Counted from the first letter of the stretch, positions 26,440 to 35,808 are shown. The stretch is DNA of 64,000 nt from Paenibacillus_F sp047238265 (GCF_047238265.1 NZ_JBDFMM010000001.1:5022001-5086000); one strand, 5' to 3'. Notes: generated from the letters alone by a model not told the origin. Made by a program: numbers and translations.

Positions 26440-27468
26440 TTATCTATCTATTTCGATTGTTCTGCCGTCCGGAGACGCCGTGGATTCACGCACGATCAAT
26501 TTCGGCTCCAGCTTCACCGATGCATTCCGTTTCTGCGTGCCGTTCACGATCTTCAGCAGCAGCTTCACCGCCTCCTGGGCCATCCCCTCGGACGGCTGAC
26601 GGACTGTCGTCAGCCTGGGATGTATCGCCGACGAGAAGGCTTGGTCATCGTAACCGATGACGGAAAGATCGCGCGGCACGTGAAGTCCCGCGTCGCGGAA
26701 GGCCTCGATTACGCCCAGCGCGATGAAATCGTCGGCGGCGAATACCGCCGTCGGCCTCCCGCCCTCCGCCAGCCAGCTCTTGGCGATGTCGAAACCGCTC
26801 CGGATATCGAAATCCGAATCCACCAAAAGAAACGGGGGATGCCCGGCTTCCGCCATGGCATCGATATAGCCCCTTTTCCGCTCCCGCGCGCTCCGGTAAA
26901 GTTCAGGACCCGCGATATGCGCGATTTTGGTGTGCCCGAGACTCAGCAGGTGGCGCGTCGCCTCCAGTCCGCCCATATAGTTATCGACGTTAACGACCGA
27001 GGCGCTCATGTCTTCCTGCTGGTTATCCACCAGAACAAATGGGATCTTTTTCCTCTTCAACTCCAGGACGTCGTTTTCCTCCTTCAGAGGAGAAAGTACG
27101 ATAATTCCGTCCACTCTGTCTTCCTGGTACAGAAAGTTGCTGCCTTCGCCCCAGTCGGAATCGCTCGTGTCCGGTCCGATGGACAGCGCCAGAAAATAGC
27201 CGTGTTCCTTCAGCGCGTCGTTCACGCACTTGACGATCCCGTCGAACAGGGAATCTTGCAGGGTCGTAAGCGTAAGACCGATTACGCCCGTCTTCCCTCT
27301 GGCGAGGCTCCTTGCGGCCGAATTGGGCCGGTAATCAAGCTCCTTGATGGCCTGGCGTACTTTCTGCCGGTTGTTTTCCCTCACCGTAGGCGAGTCGTTC
27401 AGAACGCGGGAGACGGTCACGACCGATACTCCCGCTCTTTTTGCTACGTCAAATATGCTTATTTTCAT
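26440..27468 (-). CDS. LacI-family transcriptional regulator of the sugar operon
   Basis: A 342-residue repressor. The N-terminal HTH and hinge are ISIFDVAKRAGVSVVTVSR and LNDSPTVRENNRQKVRQA. The periplasmic-binding-like sensor domain runs from about residue 60 (GVIGLTLTTLQDSLFDGIV) to the end, with FAADDFIALGVIEAFRDAGL and VIGYDDQAFSSAIHPRLTTV. The start at 27468 follows GGGAG by nine bases; the longer frame to 27501 has no support. It lies inside the operon after the binding protein, so it probably regulates the whole unit in response to its sugar. Confidence 0.93.
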   Translation of the reverse strand: MKISIFDVAKRAGVSVVTVSRVLNDSPTVRENNRQKVRQAIKELDYRPNSAARSLARGKTGVIGLTLTTLQDSLFDGIVKCVNDALKEHGYFLALSIGPDTSDSDWGEGSNFLYQEDRVDGIIVLSPLKEENDVLELKRKKIPFVLVDNQQEDMSASVVNVDNYMGGLEATRHLLSLGHTKIAHIAGPELYRSARERKRGYIDAMAEAGHPPFLLVDSDFDIRSGFDIAKSWLAEGGRPTAVFAADDFIALGVIEAFRDAGLHVPRDLSVIGYDDQAFSSAIHPRLTTVRQPSEGMAQEAVKLLLKIVNGTQKRNASVKLEPKLIVRESTASPDGRTIEIDR

Positions 27469-27531
27469 CCAATCGAACTCCCAACGTCGGAATCCCACCA
27501 TGCAGCGGGGCTGGTCAAGAGTCCGACTGTG

Positions 27532-28911
27532 TTATTTTTTCTGCCTTTTCGCCAAAACGTCGTTAATGTGCTTCTCCAGATCCGGCATAACCTCGTCGAC
27601 CGATTTTTTGCCGTTCTCGATCGGCTCCATTTCGTTTTTGATGATCGTATTAAGCTCCGCGTAGCCCGGGATCATGTGATTCCAGGATTCCACGCCGTAC
27701 TTCAGACCGCCCTCGTATACGTTCTTAAGGTCCTTCGGATCGATGTTCTGGAAGTAGCTGAAATACTTCTCGGCCGCTTGCGAGTTTGACGGCGGTGTGC
27801 CTCCGCTGAGTTCGACCGCTTTCTCCTGCGTTTCCTTGGAAAGCTGGAATTTGATCCACTCCAATGCCTCTTTCGGATGTTTGGAGTCTTTAAGGATGAA
27901 CAGGGGATCGACGAACAGCACGTCTCTCGCTTTCTCGTTCTTGCCGGCCGGGACGGCCGCTACGCCGACTTTAAAGCCGAAATCGTTGGAGCCGGCAAGC
28001 AGCCAGGCACCTCCGACGGACATCGCCACTTTGCCTGCGGCAAACGGATCTCCGCCTTCGCCCGCGACTGCTTTGGACGTAACGGGATCGATCATGCTCT
28101 TGTCTTTGTGCATCATGTCGAAGATCGTGCGGTAAGCTTCCTTCACTTCGGGCGAATTAAACTTGGAAACTTCCGGGTTGCCCCCGTTCTTCGTAAACGT
28201 TTCTTCCGGATACGGGCTGGCACCGAAATAAAGCGGTCTCATATCTCTCTCGGACCATCCCCAATCGATGCCGTATTGGGTATCGTTCAGGTTTTTCGAT
28301 ATTTTGGTCAGCTTCTTGGCATTCTCCTGCATCTTCTCGAACGTCCACGATTTGTCTTCATAATCGGACGGAGGGTACGGAATTCCTGCCTTGTCAAACA
28401 TATCCTTATTATATACGAGAACCGATACGTAACTATAGACAGGAATTCCATAAGTTTTGCCATTGACTTTGTAGATATCCATCAAATGGTCTGAAATCCC
28501 GTAATCGGAAGCCTTGAAATTGTCTTCTTTCAGAAGATCCGTGATGTCGCGGACCAAGCCTTTGTTGTAATATTCCGCGAAGCCCGCATCCCCCCAGTGG
28601 GAAGTCACGTCCGGCGAGTTGCCTGCGGCCACCATGCTCTGAAGCTTCGACTCAAACTGCTCGTAAGGAGCTTTGACCACCTTAACCTTGATATTGGGGA
28701 ACTTCTTCTCGAATTCCGGAATGAGCTCCTCCACGTAGGCTTTGTCAGGCGCATCCTGGGTATAGTGAGTGATCGTGACGGTTTCTCCCGATTTGCCGGA
28801 GCCTTCCTTCCCCTCGGTCTTCTTGTCTCCCCCGGAACAGCCTGCCAGCGTTACCGACGCCGCCAATACGGCCGCGAGCGTCATATGATACGGTTTTCTA
28901 GTCATCCACAT
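27532..28911 (-). CDS. Sugar ABC transporter substrate-binding lipoprotein
   Basis: A 459-residue extracellular solute-binding protein family 1 member. The signal peptide ends LAASVTLAG-C, with lipid-Cys about residue 25, then a Gly/Lys/Glu tether. Mature family features: VTITHYTQDAPDKAYVEELIP, EFEKKFPNIKVKVV, the hinge motif DVTSHWGDAGFAEY, and a C-terminal MPDLEKHINDVLAK. AAGGAGGT lies nine bases before ATG 28911. It follows the two permease genes, an order less common than binding protein first. The ligand is probably an oligosaccharide. Confidence 0.93.
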   Translation of the reverse strand: MWMTRKPYHMTLAAVLAASVTLAGCSGGDKKTEGKEGSGKSGETVTITHYTQDAPDKAYVEELIPEFEKKFPNIKVKVVKAPYEQFESKLQSMVAAGNSPDVTSHWGDAGFAEYYNKGLVRDITDLLKEDNFKASDYGISDHLMDIYKVNGKTYGIPVYSYVSVLVYNKDMFDKAGIPYPPSDYEDKSWTFEKMQENAKKLTKISKNLNDTQYGIDWGWSERDMRPLYFGASPYPEETFTKNGGNPEVSKFNSPEVKEAYRTIFDMMHKDKSMIDPVTSKAVAGEGGDPFAAGKVAMSVGGAWLLAGSNDFGFKVGVAAVPAGKNEKARDVLFVDPLFILKDSKHPKEALEWIKFQLSKETQEKAVELSGGTPPSNSQAAEKYFSYFQNIDPKDLKNVYEGGLKYGVESWNHMIPGYAELNTIIKNEMEPIENGKKSVDEVMPDLEKHINDVLAKRQKK

Positions 28912-28942
28912 TTCAGGTAGACCTCCTTATAGTTTCCCTCTG

Positions 28943-29827
28943 TTATTTCACACCCGTCAGCACGATGCTTTGTACGAAATAGCGCTGCGCGACGGAGAAT
29001 AAAACCAGAATCGGTACCAGCGCCAGCAAAGATGCGGCCATAACGACGTTCCAGGAAGGAGGGCGCGTGGTCGAGGACACCATGCCGGCCATGCCGATCG
29101 GCAGAGTGAACTTCTCGGTCGAGTTCAGATAAAGCACCTGCCCGAGCAGGTCGTTCCAGCTCCAGATGAAGGAGAAGATGGCGACGGTCGCCAGGGCCGG
29201 ACCCGACAGCGGCAGCGCGATGCTCCACCATTGGCGGAGCTCCGAACAGCCGTCGACCTTGGCCGCTTCGAAAAGTTCATTGCTCAGAGAGGTATAGAAC
29301 TGCCTGAGCAGGAATATAAAATAGGCGGAGCCCAAGAAAGCCGGAACGATCAGCGGCAGGAACGTATCGATCCACCCCAGTTCCTTGAACAGGATGAACT
29401 GCGGGATCATAACGGCCGGGTAAGGCAGCATCATCGTCGCCAGCAGAAAAGCGAAAAGGGCGTCCTTGCCCTTCGCTCGGTACCGCGAAAAGCCGTAGGC
29501 GACCAGTGCGGAGGAAAGCACCGTGCCGATCACCGTCATAATGCCGATGAGCAGGCTGTTTTGATACCAGTTGAGAAAATCGAGCTCGAACAATTTTTTG
29601 AAGTTTTCCGTTACGAATTTATCCGGCAGGATCGTCGGCGGGAATCTCAGCGATTCCGCCCGTGTCTTGAAAGCCGTGGACAGCATATGGACCGACGGCA
29701 AAATCATCAGAACCGACAAGACGATCAGGATGGCGAAGACGCACCAGTCGAACCATGTTCTGCGTCCAGCCTTCAGCCTGGAAGGTTTAAAGGCCCTCGC
29801 GGGCTGTGTAGGAACCGTGCTGCTCAA
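28943..29827 (-). CDS. Sugar ABC transporter permease, MalG/CUT1 type
   Basis: A 294-residue membrane permease with six predicted helices. The MalG-type EAA loop is FEAAKVDGCSELRQWWSIALP-like, near residues 195-214, and the C-terminus FVQSIVLTGVK is the usual one. The start is TTG at 29827, overlapping the upstream permease stop as TTGA. No nearer ATG gives a full first helix. No ATPase gene is in the operon, so a shared MsmX-type ATPase elsewhere is expected. Confidence 0.92.
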   Translation of the reverse strand: MSSTVPTQPARAFKPSRLKAGRRTWFDWCVFAILIVLSVLMILPSVHMLSTAFKTRAESLRFPPTILPDKFVTENFKKLFELDFLNWYQNSLLIGIMTVIGTVLSSALVAYGFSRYRAKGKDALFAFLLATMMLPYPAVMIPQFILFKELGWIDTFLPLIVPAFLGSAYFIFLLRQFYTSLSNELFEAAKVDGCSELRQWWSIALPLSGPALATVAIFSFIWSWNDLLGQVLYLNSTEKFTLPIGMAGMVSSTTRPPSWNVVMAASLLALVPILVLFSVAQRYFVQSIVLTGVK

Positions 29828-30717
29828 ACTCCGTCTCCCCCTTCGTAATGAACGAATCGTTTAGAGCCTTTCATAATAATCAGGGCAAGAACCATGACGA
29901 CGATCAGCAGCAGCCAGGCCATCGCGGAAGCATAGCCCATTTTGAAATTCTTGAAGGCGTTCTGATACAGGTAATACACATAGAACATCGTCGAATAGTT
30001 CGGGCCGCCCTTGGTCATGATGAACGCTTGGGTAAAGACCTGGAAAGATTCGATCAGACTCATAATCAGCTGAAAAAGGAACACGGGCGAGATCATCGGC
30101 AGCGTAATGTGCCAGAAGGAGCGGAGGCGCGTTACTCCGTCCAGTTCGGCCGCTTCGTACAGACTTGGCGGAACGCTTTGCAGACCCGCCAGGAAGATGA
30201 CCATTCCCCCGCCTACCGTCCACAGAGACATGAGCACGAGAGCGAAGATGGCCCACTTCTCGTCGAACAGCCAAAGCGGTCCCGGCAGCCCCAGCAGGCT
30301 GAGTCCCTGGTTGAGCAGCCCGCTCTGCGGATTGAAAATCCACATCCAGATCAGAGCCATGGCCACACCCGAAATCATGCTCGGGAAATACATGACCGTC
30401 CGGAAAAAACCTTTGAACGGGATTTTCTGATTGAGCAGGAGCGCAAAAAGAAGCGAAAGCCCGAGCTGGATCGGAACGCTCAGCAGCGTATACCGCACGG
30501 TAGCCCAAATGGAAATCCAGAAGATATCATCGTGAAACAAATCGACGTAGTTCTGGAAGCCGACCCATTTCGGGGGATTCACAATGTCATACTCGGTAAA
30601 ACTGTAATAAGCGGACGATACGATGGGATACAGGGCAAACAGGACAGCTCCGATCAGCCAGGGTGAAATGAAGATGTAAAACCAGAGCGTTTGGTGCCTT
30701 GCCGTTTTGGTTTTCAT
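29824..30717 (-). CDS. Sugar ABC transporter permease, MalF/CUT1 type; first gene of the operon
   Basis: A 297-residue membrane permease. Six hydrophobic segments are seen, starting LWFYIFISPWLIGAVLFALY. The periplasmic part has SFTEYDIVNPPKWVGFQNYV and the EAA loop is YEAAELDGVTRLRSFWHITL. AGGAAGGA precedes the ATG. Upstream lies a 400-base control region with CcpA/LacI-like sites. It pairs with the MalG-type gene, which overlaps it by four bases. Confidence 0.93.
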   Translation of the reverse strand: MKTKTARHQTLWFYIFISPWLIGAVLFALYPIVSSAYYSFTEYDIVNPPKWVGFQNYVDLFHDDIFWISIWATVRYTLLSVPIQLGLSLLFALLLNQKIPFKGFFRTVMYFPSMISGVAMALIWMWIFNPQSGLLNQGLSLLGLPGPLWLFDEKWAIFALVLMSLWTVGGGMVIFLAGLQSVPPSLYEAAELDGVTRLRSFWHITLPMISPVFLFQLIMSLIESFQVFTQAFIMTKGGPNYSTMFYVYYLYQNAFKNFKMGYASAMAWLLLIVVMVLALIIMKGSKRFVHYEGGDGV

Positions 30718-31133
30718 GGCATCCTTCCTTCCGAAAGTTAAAACGCTTTAATTTTAGTCTAAAAATAAAAGACATGATTTCCATGCAAACCGATTCGGAT
30801 TTCTGGATATTATGCCCATTTTTCAGCCTAAAACCTCTTAAACCACTTCAAATTCATCTTCTGTCTTCCGTGTCAGCCTGTTCTCAAAATTAAAAGGGTT
30901 TAACTTTTATAGTTTTAAGATAAACGCTTTCATGCGGGGTGTCAATCCCTTATTTGCTTTTTGCAAACAAAATGTACAGCGCTTACAAGTCAGGTTTTAA
31001 GTAAAACGTTGTGCTTTCCGCCTCTTCTATATGACACCTATGTCTGCTTCACATCTTCCAGACCCCTTCTTACAGAAAATTTCTGATAATAACTCGCGTT
31101 TCCGGTCATTCTTAATAAAAGGAGGTGAAAAAA
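30718..31133. promoter_or_regulatory. Control region of the sugar ABC operon with cre-like sites
   Basis: Three elements around an acgctt core stand out: aaaacgctttaa at 30739-30750, ataaacgctttcat at 30920-30933 and tgtacagcgcttacaa at 30973-30988. They resemble CcpA or LacI-family operators (reverse complement TGAAAGCG-type half sites), each with one or two departures from the cre consensus. Either CcpA or the operon's own LacI protein could bind. No gene is present. Confidence 0.5.
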
Positions 31134-31322
31134 ATGGCACAGCAGGAAAGACGGCATCTGCACGAACTGAGTTCACTGGACGCTTCCGCCTGGGATGAAG
31201 AAGAATTATCTTACCACCATTCGGTGATGAGCGAGCTGTCTCCCTGGCTCAACGCACAGGGTACGGCTATACATGCGCAGGTCATCCGGGAGATCGAAAG
31301 AAGGCGGGAGAATACGGTCTAA
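31134..31322 (+). CDS. Small hydrophilic protein, function unknown
   Basis: A 62-residue protein, MAQQERRHLHELSSLDASAW at its start and VIREIERRRENTV at its end, helical and charged, without Cys or membrane segment. AAAGGAGG lies eight bases before ATG 31134, a very strong ribosome site, and GTG three codons up is inside the site. It lies 94 bases before sodA, which has its own promoter. Not recognised. Confidence 0.6.
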   Translation: MAQQERRHLHELSSLDASAWDEEELSYHHSVMSELSPWLNAQGTAIHAQVIREIERRRENTV

Positions 31323-31343
31323 CCGACTTAATATACATAAATG

Positions 31344-31373
31344 TTGATTTACTATCAAAAATCGTCTTATAAT
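31344..31373 (+). promoter_or_regulatory. Sigma-A promoter of sodA
   Basis: TTGATT, an 18-base spacer, then a perfect TATAAT, 43 bases before the sodA ATG. Confidence 0.75.
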
Positions 31374-31416
31374 AAACAGGTAAGTGTTAACATATCGCTT
31401 AGGAGGTATTTAAATC

Positions 31417-32032
31417 ATGGCACATCAATTACCGGCTCTACCTTACCCGAATAACGCACTGGAACCGCACATCGACGCAACAACGATGGAAATTCACCAC
31501 GACCGTCATCACAACACATATGTAACGAACCTGAACGCGGCACTTGAAGGCCATGCCGACCTTCAAAACAAATCCCTGGAAGATCTGATCAGCGATCTGA
31601 ACAGCATTCCGGAAGCGATCCGCACTGCAGTGCGCAACAACGGCGGCGGACACGCCAACCACTCCCTCTTCTGGGAAACTATCGCTCCTAACGCCGGCGG
31701 TCAGCCTACCGGCGCTTTGGCTCAAGCTATCGACAGCGAGACTGGGCGGTTTCGATAAATTCAAAGAAGATTTCGCCAAAGCGGCTACTACCCGTTTCGG
31801 CAGCGGCTGGGCTTGGCTTGCTCTTGGCAAAGACGGCCAGCTGAAAGTATACAGCCTGCCTAACCAGGACAGCCCGCTCTTCGAAGGCGACACTCCGCTT
31901 CTCGGACTGGACGTTTGGGAGCACGCTTACTACCTGAAATACCAAAACAAACGTCCGGACTACATCTCCGCTTTCTGGAACGTTGTTAACTGGGATGCCG
32001 TTAACAAGCGTTACGAAGCAGCTAAGAAATAA
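31417..32032 (+). pseudogene. sodA: Manganese superoxide dismutase with a one-base frameshift
   Basis: The main cytosolic SOD, converting superoxide to peroxide and oxygen. Frame one from ATG 31417 (site AGGAGG) gives the first 108 residues with metal ligands in EIHHDRHH and GGGHANHSLFWE, then goes out of frame at about 31741 and stops at 31758. Removing one base at 31739-31742 (gag-a-ctgggc) restores the canonical SELGGFDKFKEDFAKAA and reads on through LDVWEHAYYLKYQNKR to TAA at 32032, giving about 204 residues. Both ligand pairs are preserved across the break. Promoter and terminator are intact. Either a very recent inactivation or a sequencing error. Confidence 0.93.
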
Positions 32033-32045
32033 TTCCGGTATACGC

Positions 32046-32091
32046 AAGACGCCCTCCTCAGGGGATAAGCCTGGGAGGGCGTCTTTTTTTA
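32046..32091 (+). terminator. Terminator of sodA
   Basis: Stem agacgccctcc / gggagggcgtct with about 15 bases between, followed by seven T. Confidence 0.92.
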
Positions 32092-32388
32092 TAGTCGGCT
32101 GCATGTTGTTTATGAAATGTTATCTGCAAGACATAGAGGCTGTCTGCCTCCCCCATGCGGCTCGCGTTCTTCGTGCCTTGCGCGGCTGAGCGGGAGCGGA
32201 CAAACGGTGCAAAGGAGAACCGCTGCCGTCGGGCGTGACGCTTCCCAACAGATCCGGAAGCGTTCGGGACGCCACGGCTAATGACCGATGCACTGTAGGA
32301 GCTGCGAAGGCACGCTTAGAGCCCTTGTTCCGCTTAGCTTGCTTCCCTGTGAAGCGCATTCAGACGGCGGCGGTCGGTAAGGCCGGGT
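32092..32388. other. Gap between sodA and mutY
   Basis: A 79-codon minus frame and a 114-codon plus frame cross it but show no domain or ribosome site. Nothing else seen. Confidence 0.4.
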
Positions 32389-33867
32389 TTACTTCCCCCA
32401 TACACCCTGTTCCTCCGCGTACATCTTCAAGACGCGCAGGAACACGTTCGGGAACGCGTAGCGCTCCAGCTCCTCGGGCGACATCCAGCGGTAGCGGTAA
32501 GGCAGTTGTCCCGCGGGAGCGCCTCCCTGGCCGCCGAGCCGGCACCGGTACACCTTCATGTCCCAGTAAAGATGGCTGAAGGTGTGGTTCGTGTCGGCGA
32601 TCCAGCCCTGCGGGAGCACGTCCACGTGCTCCTCATCGGCCAGCGCGGCGCGCAGCTGCTCCATGCTGTACGCGTCGCCCGGCCAGGCTGCGGGAGCGTC
32701 GCTCCCCGCAGCGGCGGCTTTGCCGCGGCGGCCCCGCTTCGCCGGCGCTTCCGGCCCGGCGGCCGCGCTGCCGACGGCAGGCTGTGCCTCCGCCGCCGGC
32801 CTGTCCGCGCCGGCGGATGCTGCTGCGGCCTCATCTGCCGCAGCAAGAAGCAGCCCCGGCCCACCGGCCGGGCCGGGAGGTTCCGCTGCCGCGAGAGCGC
32901 CATGGACTCCGCCTCCGGCGGGCGTCCGCAGCTCTACGTGCGGCAGCTCCCACATGCGGGCGAGGAGGCCCTCCTGGGGCCGCTGGCGGATGAGAATTCG
33001 CCCGGCGTTCTCTCCCTCGCCCTCGATCAGGGCCACAAGCCGCCGCTCCGGCTTCGGCGGCTTGGCCTTGCTCTTCACCGGCAGGGTCTCTTCCCTGCCG
33101 GCAAGCCGGCCCGAGCAGTGGTCCATGACCGGGCAGGTCAGGCACTGCGGCGAGCGCGGGGTGCAGACCATGGCGCCGAGCTCCATCAGCGCCTGGTTGA
33201 AGTCCCCCGCGGAGCCCTCGGGGATGAGCTCGCGGGCCAGCCGCTCCATCCCCACTCTTGCGGCGGGCTTCGCGATATCATCCTCGATGAGGAAGTAGCG
33301 CGAAAGCACCCGCATGACGTTGCCGTCGACGGCGGGCTCCGGCTTGTTGTACGCGATGCTGAGAATCGCGCCCGACGTATACGGGCCTACCCCTCTGAGG
33401 GAGGAGATATCCTCCTTCGTGTCCGGCACGACACCCCCGTAGCGCTCGTGGACCTCTCGTACGGCCTGCTGGAGGTTCCTGGCGCGGGAATAGTAACCGA
33501 GCCCCTCCCACGCTTTCAGAACCTCATCTTCCGGAGCTTCGGCCAAGGCCTCTACCGTCGGAAACAAATCGACGAAGCGGTGAAAATACGGTATCACCGT
33601 ATCCACTCTCGTCTGCTGGAGCATCACTTCCGAAATCCAAATATAATACGGGTTGCGGCTGCGTCTCCAAGGGAGATCGCGGCGATGTATCAAATACCAC
33701 GCCAACAAATTGGCGGAGAAAAATTGTTTTTGTTCCATCGGATATTCCACCGGCGGTGTTTTTTCCGTTTTGGATGCCGATTTCGTTTTCTTCGGCTTTA
33801 CCGGAACTTGTCCTTCTTCGGCCGCTGCCGGCTCATTGCGTTCCTGCTGCCGTTCAAGCTCTGCCAC
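32389..33867 (-). CDS. mutY: A/G-specific adenine glycosylase with Ala/Pro-rich insertion
   Basis: Removes adenine mispaired with 8-oxoguanine. It is 492 residues from a GTG at 33867 that follows AGAGGG by seven bases. The frame is open further upstream but without a site. Catalytic Glu80 is in SEVMLQQTRVDTV; the helix-hairpin-helix is SSLRGVGPYTSGAI with Asp181 in PAVDGNVMRV. The [4Fe-4S] cysteines are C235, C242, C245, C251. A NUDIX-like 8-oxoG recognition domain follows. It is split by about 80 residues of Ala/Gly/Pro (316-397), including a basic KRGRRGKAAAA patch. The N-terminal 45 residues are also disordered. The usual family length is 350-380. Confidence 0.94.
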   Translation of the reverse strand: MAELERQQERNEPAAAEEGQVPVKPKKTKSASKTEKTPPVEYPMEQKQFFSANLLAWYLIHRRDLPWRRSRNPYYIWISEVMLQQTRVDTVIPYFHRFVDLFPTVEALAEAPEDEVLKAWEGLGYYSRARNLQQAVREVHERYGGVVPDTKEDISSLRGVGPYTSGAILSIAYNKPEPAVDGNVMRVLSRYFLIEDDIAKPAARVGMERLARELIPEGSAGDFNQALMELGAMVCTPRSPQCLTCPVMDHCSGRLAGREETLPVKSKAKPPKPERRLVALIEGEGENAGRILIRQRPQEGLLARMWELPHVELRTPAGGGVHGALAAAEPPGPAGGPGLLLAAADEAAAASAGADRPAAEAQPAVGSAAAGPEAPAKRGRRGKAAAAGSDAPAAWPGDAYSMEQLRAALADEEHVDVLPQGWIADTNHTFSHLYWDMKVYRCRLGGQGGAPAGQLPYRYRWMSPEELERYAFPNVFLRVLKMYAEEQGVWGK

Positions 33868-34046
33868 CTGGATTCCCTCTCCTCTCCGGGGCTCACGTTT
33901 TGAACACCCACAACCTTTTATTATAAAGCAAATGAGGGAAGGATGGAACCGCCCGGCCTTTGCTTGTTTTTGCGGGCCGAATTGGGTATTCTTGTCGTAT
34001 TCGGACTTTTTCGGATGATTGGATTCGGGAACGGAGGTTGTACAAA

Positions 34047-34601
34047 ATGAAAGAAGCCCGAACGGCAACCGGCAGACCGGCCGTGATTCCTACCGGTTTC
34101 CGCTGGCTCGCGCCTTATCTGGCTGTGTGGGGCATTCAGGGAGTCGTCGCGGCGGCGGTCGATTTCTTCCAGGACTGGATCGACTTGGACTGGCTCGCTC
34201 AGGCAGTATTCGCGGCCGCCGTGCTTGCCAGCATCGCGATTTGGGTAAAAACGCGCCGCAAAGCCGGCGCCGCGCGCGAAAGCTCCATCACTCTGGTTAT
34301 GCTCGCCTTCCCCGCCGTTATGCTGATCGGCGCCGTGGCCGTGCTCGAATATGTGCAGGCCGTCGGCCCTTATTTCGTCGCTCTGTTGAGAGCGTTCCTG
34401 CTCTCGGCCGTATTCGTCCTGCTCGGAGCGGCCGCCGACCGCCGTCTCTTCTGGCTCGGCCTGTGGCTCTTCGCGCTTACGATCGTGATGGCCCTCTGGT
34501 ATTTGGGCTACTCGGGCGTTATTTTGCAGGGAATGAGCGGGCTCAGCCTGCTTGTGTGCGCCTGGTCCCTGACAAGGCCGCCGGCATTAGTAACGAGATA
34601 G
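34047..34601 (+). CDS. Predicted multi-pass membrane protein, function unknown
   Basis: A 184-residue hydrophobic protein with about five transmembrane segments (WLAPYLAVWGIQGVVAAAV, QAVFAAAVLASIAIWV, SITLVMLAFPAVMLIGAVAV, FVALLRAFLLSAVFVLL, LGLWLFALTIVMALWYLGY). CGGAGG precedes ATG 34047 by nine bases. It is divergent from mutY and followed by a terminator. No family was recognised. Confidence 0.65.
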   Translation: MKEARTATGRPAVIPTGFRWLAPYLAVWGIQGVVAAAVDFFQDWIDLDWLAQAVFAAAVLASIAIWVKTRRKAGAARESSITLVMLAFPAVMLIGAVAVLEYVQAVGPYFVALLRAFLLSAVFVLLGAAADRRLFWLGLWLFALTIVMALWYLGYSGVILQGMSGLSLLVCAWSLTRPPALVTR

Positions 34602-34964
34602 CGCCGCAAGTTCCTGCAGCCGCGTGTCTCGTGTGCCCCGTCTTACGTGCCGCATGCCAAGCACTCCGCTTGGCCGCCGGCCCGGCACAGACATGTTTCA
34701 TCTTTGTGGCGAGGAGCGCCGAGCGCGATGCCGCGCTCGCCTCGTTTGCCGCCGTCAGCCGCAAGGCCGCACACATGGTCCTCCGGGCGCAGACCCGGAC
34801 AGCACGAACAGCACGGACAGCTTCCGGTAACGGGCTGTCTTTTTTTTGCGCCCGAAAGTTATAAGTTACACGACGTCCCGCCCCTTGTACAGCGCTCAGT
34901 CGGCCACTTTGACGCATCACGGACTGCAATCGGGAGAGCGTCCGGCTAACGCTTCCTCTTCCGG
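34602..34964. other. Gap between membrane protein gene and acpS
   Basis: Apart from the terminator nothing is seen. A 128-codon minus frame overlapping the membrane gene has no support. Confidence 0.4.
34816..34847 (+). terminator. Terminator downstream of the membrane protein gene
   Basis: gacagc / gctgtc stem with an inner ccgg-type pair, followed by eight T. It lies 215 bases after the stop. Confidence 0.7.
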
Positions 34965-35351
34965 CTAAACCCGCTCGACAACCGCATAAGCCGCCGCCAT
35001 CGTTTCCGTGTGCGTGATGCTCAAATGAACGACAACGTCCTGTCCGAGTCCCAGACGCTGCCTGGCCCCCTCGGATAAAAAGCAGTGGGGCTTGCCCGCT
35101 TCGTCCGGCAGGACGCTGACGTCATGAAAGCCGGCCTGGCGTCCGATCCCGCATCCCAGCGCCTTTACCACGGCCTCTTTCGCGGCAAAACGTCCTGCCG
35201 TAAACTCAGCCAGCCTGCCTCTTTTTCCCGCCGCAAGCCGCTGTTCCTCTTCCGTTAAAATTCTCCGCATGAAGCGCTCGCCGCTCTCTTCCCGCAGAAG
35301 CCCCGCTACACGGGCGATATCAACCATGTCCATTCCGACCCCGATAATCAT
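34965..35351 (-). CDS. acpS: Holo-[acyl-carrier-protein] synthase
   Basis: Transfers 4'-phosphopantetheine from CoA to acyl carrier protein. It is 128 residues. The metal-binding start MIIGVGMDMVDIARV (D8) and the second motif GRFAAKEAVVKALGCGIG are present; VHLSITHTETMAAAYAVVE ends the fold. ATG 35351 follows GGAGG by seven bases, and the longer frame is not credible. Monocistronic as seen here. Confidence 0.95.
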   Translation of the reverse strand: MIIGVGMDMVDIARVAGLLREESGERFMRRILTEEEQRLAAGKRGRLAEFTAGRFAAKEAVVKALGCGIGRQAGFHDVSVLPDEAGKPHCFLSEGARQRLGLGQDVVVHLSITHTETMAAAYAVVERV

Positions 35352-35808
35352 CCTCAAGCCTCCGTTACTCTTCGTTATTTCGGTTCGTTCACCTTGCCTG
35401 ATTGTGGCACGGCCATTCCGCAAGGTCAAGCCGGGACGTCCCGCACAGGGCAAGGATGAGAAATCCGCTCAAGACAACCGCATTGCTGTCCTGCCGGTAT
35501 CATGCTTAACCATCGCCATGTGACGCCAGGCACCGTAGGGCCGGAGCTTCGCGCGGTATGGAAGGGATTCTCCCGCCGCTGCTCCCGGACTTGCGGATCC
35601 GTGCGGCTTCACTTGTGTCGATCTCAGCCGCAACTTGTTCCGCTCCGCTAAAAGAACAACGGAATCGCTCTCTTCCGTTCCTTTGTTAGCCGCGCGCAAA
35701 TGCCAAAGAAGCGGAAGAGCCCGGCTCTCCGCTTCTTCATTTCCTTTTACCGAAAAGAACGCTATCTCCGATATACACCGGCCGGACAGGCTCTGCCCGA
35801 ATCCCGGT
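35352..35808. other. Gap between nadE and acpS
   Basis: It contains one long inverted repeat (35707-35738) and otherwise nothing recognisable. Confidence 0.4.
35707..35738. terminator. Hairpin aagaagcgg/ccgcttctt after nadE
   Basis: A nine-base outer stem with an inner agagcc/ggctct stem. T runs are short on both sides, so termination is possible but not certain. On the minus strand it follows nadE. Confidence 0.5.

Noticed and set aside
25792..27789. 665-codon plus-strand ORF across kinase, LacI and binding protein genes
   Set aside because: It crosses three real genes and two intergenic gaps on the other strand; an artefact of codon use.
32506..33903. 465-codon plus ORF opposite mutY
   Set aside because: Mirror of the high-GC mutY frame; Arg/Gly/Ala-rich and featureless.
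34543..34929. 128-codon minus ORF overlapping the membrane protein and its terminator
   Set aside because: Arg/Ala-rich translation, no ribosome site, overlaps a better gene.
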